This document shows, in pieces, positions 35,039 through 42,892 of a stretch of DNA of 64,000 nucleotides. Under the pieces are notes generated by a model. The model saw only the letters and a program-made list of their open reading frames with translations. It was not told where the DNA came from and made no database searches. The stretch's first letter is position 1. Each line of letters starts with the position of its first letter. The position numbers were made by a program, and so were the translations under genes. Source of the DNA: Prevotella sp. UBA2725 (GTDB lineage Bacteria; Bacteroidota; Bacteroidia; Bacteroidales; Bacteroidaceae); the NCBI GenBank assembly GCA_002353825.1, contig DEKJ01000049.1, positions 15,243-79,242 of the forward strand, read 5' to 3'.

Positions 35039-37840
35039 ATGAAAAGACGTTTACTTCTCTGCTTTCTCCTTTTGGGAATGTTCTTCATTCCTTTTTCTCT
35101 TCAAGCCGACGTGATAAAAGGAAAGGTCATTGATGCCAAGGACGGTCATGTTCTGCCTAATGTCGACCTCGCCTTTATCAAGACAACGAACTATGGACGG
35201 ACGATGACGACGCTCACCACCGACAGTACCGGGCATTTCACATTTTCCAACACCATGACTGGCATGGTGACGTTCACCGCAAGCTATATCGGCTACAAGA
35301 CCTATCGCAAGGCGATGTATCTTTACAGCCAACAGGAGAGTCAGGACACCGTGGATATCGGCGAAGTACGTCTCGAACCTTCTACCGTGATGCTGGAGGC
35401 CGTGAAAGTCACGGGCCATTTGCCTCGAATCACGATGAGTGGCGACACCATCGTCTTCAATCCTGAAGCTTTCAAACTGGAGGACAATGCCCGTCTTCTG
35501 GAGCTTCTCCGCAAACTGCCGGGCGTACAACAGCACGATGACGGCCGGTTCTACTGGAACGGTAAGCCAATCCGTCTGCTCATGGATGGTAAAGACATCT
35601 TTGGCGGTGGTGCCATCCTGTCACAACTGCCTGCTGAGGTCGCCAAAAAACTGAAACTCTACGATCGCAAGAGTAAACTCGCCAAACACACGGGTAAAGA
35701 TGATGGTAAGGAAGACCAGGTTCTCGATATCCAGATCAAGCCCGGCTTCCTCGATAAATGGTATGGTGACATAGAAGGCGACTATACCGACGAGAACCAT
35801 TATAAAGGGGAGCTAAGGGCTTACAAACTGTCAGATAAAGATCCCCTAATGGTCTATGGCGATGCCAATAACATGAATCAGTATCATATCATAGGGCAAG
35901 AGTCGTATCAGTCGGGTATTATCGACCATTATGGCAAGGAACAGTATGGATCCCTTGCCTGGCAGCATAACGGACAGACGAAAGGTGCCGACGACATCAA
36001 CTATGTCTCCGTGAATCCCGACTTCGGCCATCAGGACGGCTCTGGCAGCACGAAGTCCAGCACCCAGCAGTTCTTCCCCGGCGAGCAGCAGACCTTTACG
36101 CTCTCCAAGACCGACAACGGCAGTCACGCTATTCTGCCTGGCTTCCGTATCAACACACAGCTCTACACCGACTCCGTCAACTATCTGACATTCTCGCTCG
36201 ACAGTAAATATACGAAGAAACGGACGTGGGTAGAGAGCCGATTGGCACGTTTCAAAGACTCACCTTATACTTTCGGCGACTCCCCACTGGATGCTGTCTT
36301 TGACGACGACAACAACAGTCAGATTCTTCGGTCGGGCTTGCTTATGCTCCGCAACCGCAACAGAAGTACAGCCATATCTGAAGGCGGAAACGTCGATGCC
36401 GAGTTTGACCTCACCCATTATCTCGCCCGTCAGAAAGGCGAACTGGATGTTGTTGCAACAGTCAACTATCTCGATAACAATACGCGAACGCACACAAACC
36501 GTCAGTACGATTTCCTGACAACCGCGCAGAACGATGCGCTCAACCAGTTCGGCCGTAACCCGAACAGCAAGACGGGTGCTACAATAGCAGGCACTTTGAA
36601 ATATTATCTCTCCAAGGCGGTATTGCTCAACATCACCGACAAGATAGGCTATGATTTCAACCGTAACGACCTCGACTTCTTTACCGATAACAATGCCAAT
36701 GTCGCAGACGGCTACACACCTACCACGCAAGATGCCGCCAACACGCAGCGCTCACGGCTACACACTTGGACGAACACAGTGACAGTTTCGCCTGTCTTCA
36801 ACTTCAACAAGCGGATGCACCTCACGCTGGCGCTCGACTGGGCTTACAGCCACGACCGTCTCAACTTCCGACGCGGCAGCCTCGACACGCTGGCAGTGAG
36901 AAACACGAACCAGCTCACACCCAGCCTCACGTTCCTGTGGAAGATGAATCGTGCACAGAGCATGAACATTAAGTTTGGTTATACATCCAGCAAGCCAGAG
37001 ATGCTCTCGACGATCGGTTACGAGGACAGTACCGATCCACTGAGCGTCATCCATGGTAACACTGCTTTACGCAACTACGGAAAATACAACGGTACATTCA
37101 ACTTCAATCAGGTCATTGCCCGCCTGCAGATGGTGACGAGCCTGTCCTTGGAGTTCAACCACGACGTACGACCACTGTCCTCGCTCTGGACCTATAACGG
37201 GTCAACAAGCAGCTACAGCTATATGCCTGTCAATGTCAAGGGCGGCAACATGTTCAAGGCAGGTCTGAACATCGACAAATCGTTCGGGCCTTTCTTCAGA
37301 TTGACCAACAACGGCAGCCTTACCTGGCAAAAGCTCTATGCCTATCTCACGCGGACGAGCCTTGCCGAAACGCCTCAGCTCAACGGAGAAAAATATTTCT
37401 CCTTCAATGATGACCTGTCTCTAAGCTATGAGACAGATCCTTTCACGGCTACAGCCTATGGGAAGGTGAATGCCTACCGGTACAGATATGACCGCTCATC
37501 AGAGTTCAACAGCGACCCCTTGCTGCTGACTTATGGCCTGCGACTCACGATCAACCAGAAACATTGGTTTGCCAGAAACGATATCTCTGATGTCTACCGC
37601 CATGGGTATCTCTCATCCGACGTGAACCGCCATCGCGTCATCTGGAATGCGATGATTGGCATAAAACTCCTCAAAAACCAGGCAGGACTTGCACTCACGG
37701 CACAAGACATCCTTAAGAAATTCAACTTCATAGAAAGCAACGTCAGTGCCTACAGCCGCTCAGAGAGTTGGAGCAAATATTTCTATCATTACATCGGCAT
37801 TGTGTTCCAGTATAATTTTGAGCCGAAGAAGAGGCAATAA
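35039..37840 (+). CDS. Outer-membrane beta-barrel protein with carboxypeptidase-like N-terminal domain
   Basis: A 933-residue outer-membrane protein. A signal peptide (MKRRLLLCFLLLGMFFIPF) is followed by a carboxypeptidase regulatory-like domain at about 25-110. A plug-like segment follows (GDTIVFNPEAFKLEDNARLL...LRKLPGVQQ). The rest is a long barrel in the OMP_b-brl_3 style, ending in an aromatic-rich strand (YIGIVFQYNFEPKKRQ). It looks like a TonB-dependent-receptor relative without a SusD partner. Ligand unknown. The same family is encoded at 61586 (shared GDTIV.N..AF segment). A 22-bp repeat array follows. Confidence 0.85.
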   Translation: MKRRLLLCFLLLGMFFIPFSLQADVIKGKVIDAKDGHVLPNVDLAFIKTTNYGRTMTTLTTDSTGHFTFSNTMTGMVTFTASYIGYKTYRKAMYLYSQQESQDTVDIGEVRLEPSTVMLEAVKVTGHLPRITMSGDTIVFNPEAFKLEDNARLLELLRKLPGVQQHDDGRFYWNGKPIRLLMDGKDIFGGGAILSQLPAEVAKKLKLYDRKSKLAKHTGKDDGKEDQVLDIQIKPGFLDKWYGDIEGDYTDENHYKGELRAYKLSDKDPLMVYGDANNMNQYHIIGQESYQSGIIDHYGKEQYGSLAWQHNGQTKGADDINYVSVNPDFGHQDGSGSTKSSTQQFFPGEQQTFTLSKTDNGSHAILPGFRINTQLYTDSVNYLTFSLDSKYTKKRTWVESRLARFKDSPYTFGDSPLDAVFDDDNNSQILRSGLLMLRNRNRSTAISEGGNVDAEFDLTHYLARQKGELDVVATVNYLDNNTRTHTNRQYDFLTTAQNDALNQFGRNPNSKTGATIAGTLKYYLSKAVLLNITDKIGYDFNRNDLDFFTDNNANVADGYTPTTQDAANTQRSRLHTWTNTVTVSPVFNFNKRMHLTLALDWAYSHDRLNFRRGSLDTLAVRNTNQLTPSLTFLWKMNRAQSMNIKFGYTSSKPEMLSTIGYEDSTDPLSVIHGNTALRNYGKYNGTFNFNQVIARLQMVTSLSLEFNHDVRPLSSLWTYNGSTSSYSYMPVNVKGGNMFKAGLNIDKSFGPFFRLTNNGSLTWQKLYAYLTRTSLAETPQLNGEKYFSFNDDLSLSYETDPFTATAYGKVNAYRYRYDRSSEFNSDPLLLTYGLRLTINQKHWFARNDISDVYRHGYLSSDVNRHRVIWNAMIGIKLLKNQAGLALTAQDILKKFNFIESNVSAYSRSESWSKYFYHYIGIVFQYNFEPKKRQ

Positions 37841-37870
37841 AGGCTCAAACATTACTGATGTCATTACGTC

Positions 37871-37936
37871 ACATATGAGGCGGAAACGCGACACATATGA
37901 GGCGGAAACGCGACACATATGAGGCGGTAATGCGAC
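37871..37936. repeat. 22-bp tandem repeat array 3
   Basis: Three 22-bp units (37871-37892, 37893-37914, 37915-37936) with core ACATATGAGGCGGAAACGCG; the first two are identical. The array lies between convergent genes. The unit is related to the reverse complement of the array 2 unit, and both arrays open with ACGTCACATATG. Confidence 0.9.
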
Positions 37937-37945
37937 ACGGACGCG

Positions 37946-38608
37946 TCACATTCGCTTCATAGCCCACACGAACCCTTTCCCCGTGCGGACGCCATTGTCC
38001 TGAAAATGGTTGCCGGGATTCATCTCTAAGATGGTGTCTACGCCTTGGGCAACAAGCAAGTCACGCTGACGGTTGATACAATCGTTAACCGTAGCCATGA
38101 TAGCTGTTTTGGAACGATGCTCACGGTCCCCCAAACTGAGATAGACGTGAGCCGAAAGGAATGGATGCGTGGTTGCAAAACTGAGCCAGTCACGATACCA
38201 TACGGACGGGGAAGCAGAAACTATTCCACCAAACGCCTCTTGAGTACCCGCCCAAAGCGCAAAGAGACCTGCTAACGAATAGCCACCGAGGATAACATTT
38301 TTCAATGGTGCGGAAGGATCAACCTTCCATCCCAACTGTTGTTGCTGCTCATCAATAATCTTAAGGATCTCACGCAGTGTCCCTTCGGCACCATCGCCAA
38401 ACGGGATCTTCCCGAAGACAGGCGGTGCGGGCCACGGCGTGAGTTCCTCGTTCCATTTACGAATATGAACGGCAACGAGACGGAACGGCACGTCGGTGTG
38501 CGAACGGATGTATGCCACCTCCGTTTCCAATTCTTCCAGGTCGTGGCTGTCCACCGGTTGCAGAAGGAGCAACTGGGGATTATCGTCAGAGATAATCGTT
38601 GTCGTCAT
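37946..38608 (-). CDS. Alpha/beta-hydrolase, putative esterase (EstD/Fes-like)
   Basis: A 220-residue hydrolase without a signal peptide. The nucleophile elbow GGYSLAGL has Ser in GYSLA (about residue 112). Downstream SPSVWYRDW, YLSLGDRE (Asp) and NPGNHFQ (His) complete a plausible Ser-Asp-His triad, in the layout of the esterase D/enterochelin-esterase-like family (PF00756). The substrate is unknown. It is convergent with the beta-barrel gene and lies 57 bp downstream of the DUF4923 gene on the same strand, with a hairpin in between. Confidence 0.78.
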   Translation of the reverse strand: MTTTIISDDNPQLLLLQPVDSHDLEELETEVAYIRSHTDVPFRLVAVHIRKWNEELTPWPAPPVFGKIPFGDGAEGTLREILKIIDEQQQQLGWKVDPSAPLKNVILGGYSLAGLFALWAGTQEAFGGIVSASPSVWYRDWLSFATTHPFLSAHVYLSLGDREHRSKTAIMATVNDCINRQRDLLVAQGVDTILEMNPGNHFQDNGVRTGKGFVWAMKRM

Positions 38609-38629
38609 AATTTTCTGGTATTATTTGCA

Positions 38630-38658
38630 GGGTGCGGCCCTTGTGGCCGTCCGCACCC
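38630..38658 (-). terminator. GC-rich hairpin between DUF4923 and esterase genes
   Basis: GGGTGCGG and CCGCACCC arms around a 13-nt loop. There is no strong T-tract on the minus strand, so it may be a weak terminator or an mRNA-stabilising hairpin. Confidence 0.45.
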
Positions 38659-38665
38659 CGTATTA

Positions 38666-39526
38666 TCATTTGTTGAGCTTCATGCCGACCTCCATGCCTT
38701 CGTAGGAACCGAGGAGGCTGCCGAGTGACTTCATGGCAGTGTTGCCTGTCAGTGAACCGATGACGTTGGCATACTTCAGGAGCTTAGAAGCATCCATGAC
38801 AATGAGCAGGTCATTGCCGTCGAGCTGAGTCGTACCTACGAGCTGCTTGATGCCACCGGCATAGCTCAGTGTGACCTTACTGTCCTTGACAGTGTATGTT
38901 CCCGACATCGTCTTGGAGCCGATGGTTTGTGTGAAGTTGCCATCCTTGTCGAACGTCATCTTCATAGCACCCTTCTTGATGCCAGCCTTTTCAAACTGCT
39001 GCTCAAGTTGTTTCTCTATAGCAGAGGAAGCGACCTTGCCACCGATATTCTTCAGCACATTGCTACTTGAGAACACCACAGCAGGCTCAGTATAGGTCCA
39101 TGTACCGACGATACGATCTTTCGTAGCACCGAGTGCAGAGTTGAAGATCGTGGACAGACCGGAGAGGATAGAAGAGCCACTGTTAGAGCTTCCCGTAGCG
39201 GCACCGGCTACAGCAGAGATAATACCGCCGAGAATATTACCGGAGTTGCTCTCTGAAGAAGTCTGAGCCTTCTCTTCAGTTGTTGTCTTTGCTGGTTCGA
39301 CAGCCTGTGCTGTGGTAGCAGTAGCTGTCTTTGCCGTTGTAGTAGCAGCCTTTGTGGTCGTCTTCTTCGTCGACTTCTTAGTCGTTGTTTTCTTTGTTGT
39401 CTTCTTTACAGTCTTTTTCTTTGCGGCTACCATCTCCATGCCAGCCTCGTTTACAGCAGCCTCCGCCATAGGAGCGAAAGCCATACCCATGATCAGAGCC
39501 ATGGCAAGAACAATTGTCTTTTTCAT
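38666..39526 (-). CDS. DUF4923 family secreted/lipocalin-like protein
   Basis: A 286-residue exported protein. The signal peptide (MKKTIVLAMALIMGMAFAPMAEA) is followed by a low-complexity Lys/Thr/Ala stretch (about 34-75, KKTVKKTTKKTTTKKSTKK) resembling a histone-H1 tail. A Gly/Ser-rich helix follows (NILGGIISAVAGAATG), then a DUF4923 beta domain (VGTWTYTEPAVVFSS...GMKLNK), probably a lipocalin-like barrel. The function is unknown. The 5' leader contains one of the GC-rich palindromic elements (39549-39584). Confidence 0.85.
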   Translation of the reverse strand: MKKTIVLAMALIMGMAFAPMAEAAVNEAGMEMVAAKKKTVKKTTKKTTTKKSTKKTTTKAATTTAKTATATTAQAVEPAKTTTEEKAQTSSESNSGNILGGIISAVAGAATGSSNSGSSILSGLSTIFNSALGATKDRIVGTWTYTEPAVVFSSSNVLKNIGGKVASSAIEKQLEQQFEKAGIKKGAMKMTFDKDGNFTQTIGSKTMSGTYTVKDSKVTLSYAGGIKQLVGTTQLDGNDLLIVMDASKLLKYANVIGSLTGNTAMKSLGSLLGSYEGMEVGMKLNK

Positions 39527-39548
39527 TGCTTATTGATAAAATATTAAA

Positions 39549-39584
39549 GGCCTCTCCCCAGCCCTCCCCCGTAGGGAGGGAGAG
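39549..39584. repeat. GC-rich palindromic element, variant type
   Basis: CCTCTCCCCAGCCCTCCCCC then GTAGGGAGGGAGAG. It lies in the leader of the DUF4923 gene. A copy identical over about 35 bp lies inside the TonB receptor gene at 56633-56668. Confidence 0.88.
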
Positions 39585-39613
39585 CAAAACGACGAAGCCG
39601 TGTGTTTCGGGTG

Positions 39614-39621
39614 CAAAGTTA
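39614..39621 (-). promoter_or_regulatory. -7 box for DUF4923 gene
   Basis: TAACTTTG on the minus strand, about 88 bp before the start at 39526. The repeat lies in the resulting leader. Confidence 0.6.
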
Positions 39622-39665
39622 CAAAAAAATAACACTTACATATCTATTGTATCCTATCTTTTCCG

Positions 39666-39673
39666 TATCTTTG
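39666..39673 (+). promoter_or_regulatory. -7 box for hflX
   Basis: TATCTTTG, 32 bp before the ATG at 39706. Confidence 0.65.
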
Positions 39674-39705
39674 CAATAAAATTAATAGAACCTTAATAAT
39701 ATTGG

Positions 39706-40965
39706 ATGAAGGAATTTGAATACTCCGAAGCCGAGGCCAATAAGGCTGAGACCGCCATTCTTGTAGGACTGGTGACACCTCAGCAGGACGAGGCAAAGAC
39801 AAAAGAATATCTCGACGAGCTTGAGTTTCTTGCTGACACGGCGGGAGCCGTGACCGTGAAACGGTTCACCCAGAAAGCGGGCGGACCGAGCCAGACCTCG
39901 TATGTAGGTAAAGGTAAACTCGAAGAGATACGTCAATATATCAAAGACGAGGAAGACAACGACCGCGAGATAGGAATGGTCATCTTCGATGATGAACTGT
40001 CAGCAAAGCAGTTGCGGAACATTGAGAATGAGCTTCACGTAAAGATTCTCGATCGTACATCGCTCATCCTTGATATTTTTGCCATGCGTGCACAGACGGC
40101 CAATGCCAAGACGCAGGTGGAGTTGGCGCAATACCGCTATATGCTGCCCCGTCTGCAGCGCATGTGGACCCACCTGGAACGTCAGGGCGGTGGCTCCGGT
40201 TCCGGCGGCGGTAAAGGCTCCGTAGGACTGCGTGGACCTGGTGAGACACAGCTCGAGATGGACCGCCGTATCATCCTTAATCGTATGTCGTTGCTCAAGA
40301 AACGCCTGGCAGAGATCGACAAGCAGAAAAGTACGCAGCGTAAGAACCGCGGACGTCTCATTCGTGCTGCCCTCGTGGGCTACACCAATGTAGGTAAGTC
40401 GACGCTGATGAACCTCCTGTCCAAGAGCGATGTCTTTGCAGAAAACAAGCTTTTCGCAACCCTCGACACAACCGTGCGAAAAGTCGTCATCCGTAACCTT
40501 CCGTTCCTCCTCGCCGACACCGTAGGATTCATCCGTAAGCTTCCTACCGACCTTGTTGATTCATTCAAGTCGACCCTCGACGAGGTGCGTGAAGCAGACC
40601 TGTTGCTTCATGTCGTCGACATCTCCCATCCTGACTTTGAGGAGCAGATTGAGGTCGTCAACAATACGCTCAAAGACCTTGGATGTGCCGACAAACCAAC
40701 GATTCTCATCTTCAACAAGATAGACAACTACCACTGGACGGAGAAAGATCCTGAGGACCTGACACCTGCTACAAAGGAGAATGTCACGCTCGACGAGCTA
40801 CGCCACACATGGATGGCTCGCTTAGGCGATGACTGCATCTTCGTCTCGGCACGCGAGAAGGAGAACGTAGATGAGTTGCGAGATGTGCTTTATAAGAAAG
40901 TACGACAGCTTCACGTACAAAAATATCCTTATAATGACTTCCTCTATCCGGAAATAGACGAATAA
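39706..40965 (+). CDS. hflX: GTPase HflX
   Basis: A 419-residue ribosome-associated GTPase that splits stalled or stressed ribosomes. The HflX N-terminal domain ends in the Gly-rich GGSGSGGGKGSVGLRGPGETQLE signature. The G domain has G1 GYTNVGKST, G3 DTVGFIRKLP and G4 NKID. A C-terminal extension of about 60 residues is present. The length is normal. The next gene follows after a short GTTAGGA-type repeat. Confidence 0.95.
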   Translation: MKEFEYSEAEANKAETAILVGLVTPQQDEAKTKEYLDELEFLADTAGAVTVKRFTQKAGGPSQTSYVGKGKLEEIRQYIKDEEDNDREIGMVIFDDELSAKQLRNIENELHVKILDRTSLILDIFAMRAQTANAKTQVELAQYRYMLPRLQRMWTHLERQGGGSGSGGGKGSVGLRGPGETQLEMDRRIILNRMSLLKKRLAEIDKQKSTQRKNRGRLIRAALVGYTNVGKSTLMNLLSKSDVFAENKLFATLDTTVRKVVIRNLPFLLADTVGFIRKLPTDLVDSFKSTLDEVREADLLLHVVDISHPDFEEQIEVVNNTLKDLGCADKPTILIFNKIDNYHWTEKDPEDLTPATKENVTLDELRHTWMARLGDDCIFVSAREKENVDELRDVLYKKVRQLHVQKYPYNDFLYPEIDE

Positions 40966-41000
40966 AAAGTTAGGAGTTAGGAGATAGGAGTTAGGAGTTA
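40966..41000. repeat. 35-bp GTTAGGA-type repeat, copy 1
   Basis: AAAGTTAGGAGTTAGGAGAT then AGGAGTTAGGAGTTA: four GTTAGGA/ATAGGAG heptamers. It is identical over 35 bp to 55082-55116. It lies between hflX and the DUF4954 gene. Confidence 0.9.
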
Positions 41001-41019
41001 GACAAGACAAAACAAGATT

Positions 41020-42873
41020 ATGGCATATAGGGCTTTAACTGAGGAAGAGATTAATATCCTCGACGACAATGGCTGTTGGGCCGAAGACTGGAGCAACATC
41101 ACTGTGAGCGATGACTTTGCCCCCAAGTATATGCACCGCGTCGTGCTCTACGGCGAGGTACAATTAGGCGGCTTCAACAAAAACGTTGAAGTGTCGCCCG
41201 GATTCTTCAAGCATTCGGGCATCAACAATGCCACGCTGCGCAACGTCAATGTCGGCGACGATTGTCTCATTGAGAATATCGGCAGTTATATCAACAACTA
41301 CACCATTGGCAACGATTGTTACATCTCCAATGTCTCAACTATCGAGACTACAGAAGGTGCAACCTATGGTCAGGGCAATCTAATCTCTGTGCTCAACGAG
41401 GTCGGCGATGGCAACATCATCCTCTTCGACGGACTGAACAGTCAGATAGCAGCCTTGATGATCAAGCACAACCGCGACAAGGAATTCTGGGCAGCCTTAC
41501 GACGCCTCATCAGCGAGGATATCAAAACGACTTCTCCCGATCGTGGCACTATTGGCAATGGTGTGAAGATTGTCAACACGAAAGAAATTACGAATACTAT
41601 CATTGGCGATGAGTGTGAGGTCAGTGGAGCAGCACGTCTGAGCGATGTAACCATTCTCTCCTCACCCAACGCCACAGTCTATATTGGCACCGGTGTCATC
41701 TGTGAGAACTCCATCATCAACCATGGATCGAGCCTCATCAACTCTGTGAAGATGCAGGACTGCTTTGTGGGTGAAGCCTGTAAGATAAGCAATGGCTTTA
41801 CGGCATCACAGAGTGTGTTCTTCGCCAACTGCTTCATGAGCAATGGTGAGGCCTGTGCTGCTTTCTGCGGTCCTTTCACCGCCAGCCATCACAAGAGTTC
41901 GCTGCTCATCGGTGCACAGTTCAGTTTCTACAACGCTGGTTCAGCTACCAATTTCTCCAACCATGCCTATAAGATGGGACCGCTCCACTGGGGTGTCCTC
42001 GAGCGCGGCACAAAGACAGCCAGCGGCGCTTATCTGCTCATGCCGGCGACGATAGGCACGTTCAGCGTCTGCTTCGGCAAGCTCATGCATCACCCCGACA
42101 CGCGCAACCTACCCTTCTCGTACCTCATCGCCTACGGCGACACGATGTACCTCTCCCCCGGACGTAACATCACAACGGTGGGTCTGTACCGCGATATCCG
42201 CAAATGGCCGAAGCGTGATGTAAGGCCTAAGGGGGCACAAAAGAGCATTGTCAATTTCGACTGGCTCTCGCCTTTCTCTGTAGGAGAGATCATCAAAGGC
42301 AAGAAGATACTTGAAGACCTGCAGGCAGCATCCGGTGAAGACGTGAGCACCTACAACTTCCATGAATATGTCATCAATGCCTCATCCCTGCGGAAAGGCA
42401 TCAAATACTATGACATCGCACTGCGTATCTACATGGGCGCTGTGCTCAAACGCGTATTGAAACGTGACCCGGAGTTGACCCCTCCAGACACTGAGACAGG
42501 GTTGGGCGACTGGAACGACCTATCAGGATTGTTACTCCCGGACAGTGAAGAGGAACGAATCATCAACGATATCAAAGACGGTAGTCTTGACACTATCAAT
42601 GATGTTCTCGACCGTTTTAAAGACATCAACGATCACTACCGTCAGTATCAATGGACATGGACCTATCGACTCATCCTCGACTATTATCATCTTCAGGAAC
42701 TCACGTCTGAAAACGTAGCAACGATCCGACAAGATTACGTTAAAGCCCGCCGTGCCTGGATTGCTGAGATACGCAAAGATGCAGAGAAAGAATACAAGAT
42801 GGGAGATGTGGAACCAGAGGTCCTTGAGAACTTCATTTCGCAACTTGACCATGAGGTAGACTTTGAAAATTAA
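41020..42873 (+). CDS. DUF4954 family protein (left-handed beta-helix, nucleotidyltransferase-like)
   Basis: A 617-residue cytoplasmic protein. Residues about 65-330 contain hexapeptide-like repeats (INNATLRNVNVGDDCLIEN; VEVSPGFF; IIGDECEVSG) that would fold as a left-handed beta-helix, as in acyltransferases. The C-terminal half is helical and charged. It matches DUF4954 of Bacteroidetes; catalysis is not known. The next gene begins 20 bp after the stop, so the pair may be one transcript. Confidence 0.85.
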   Translation: MAYRALTEEEINILDDNGCWAEDWSNITVSDDFAPKYMHRVVLYGEVQLGGFNKNVEVSPGFFKHSGINNATLRNVNVGDDCLIENIGSYINNYTIGNDCYISNVSTIETTEGATYGQGNLISVLNEVGDGNIILFDGLNSQIAALMIKHNRDKEFWAALRRLISEDIKTTSPDRGTIGNGVKIVNTKEITNTIIGDECEVSGAARLSDVTILSSPNATVYIGTGVICENSIINHGSSLINSVKMQDCFVGEACKISNGFTASQSVFFANCFMSNGEACAAFCGPFTASHHKSSLLIGAQFSFYNAGSATNFSNHAYKMGPLHWGVLERGTKTASGAYLLMPATIGTFSVCFGKLMHHPDTRNLPFSYLIAYGDTMYLSPGRNITTVGLYRDIRKWPKRDVRPKGAQKSIVNFDWLSPFSVGEIIKGKKILEDLQAASGEDVSTYNFHEYVINASSLRKGIKYYDIALRIYMGAVLKRVLKRDPELTPPDTETGLGDWNDLSGLLLPDSEEERIINDIKDGSLDTINDVLDRFKDINDHYRQYQWTWTYRLILDYYHLQELTSENVATIRQDYVKARRAWIAEIRKDAEKEYKMGDVEPEVLENFISQLDHEVDFEN

Positions 42874-42892
42874 AAGATACACATTATTATAT

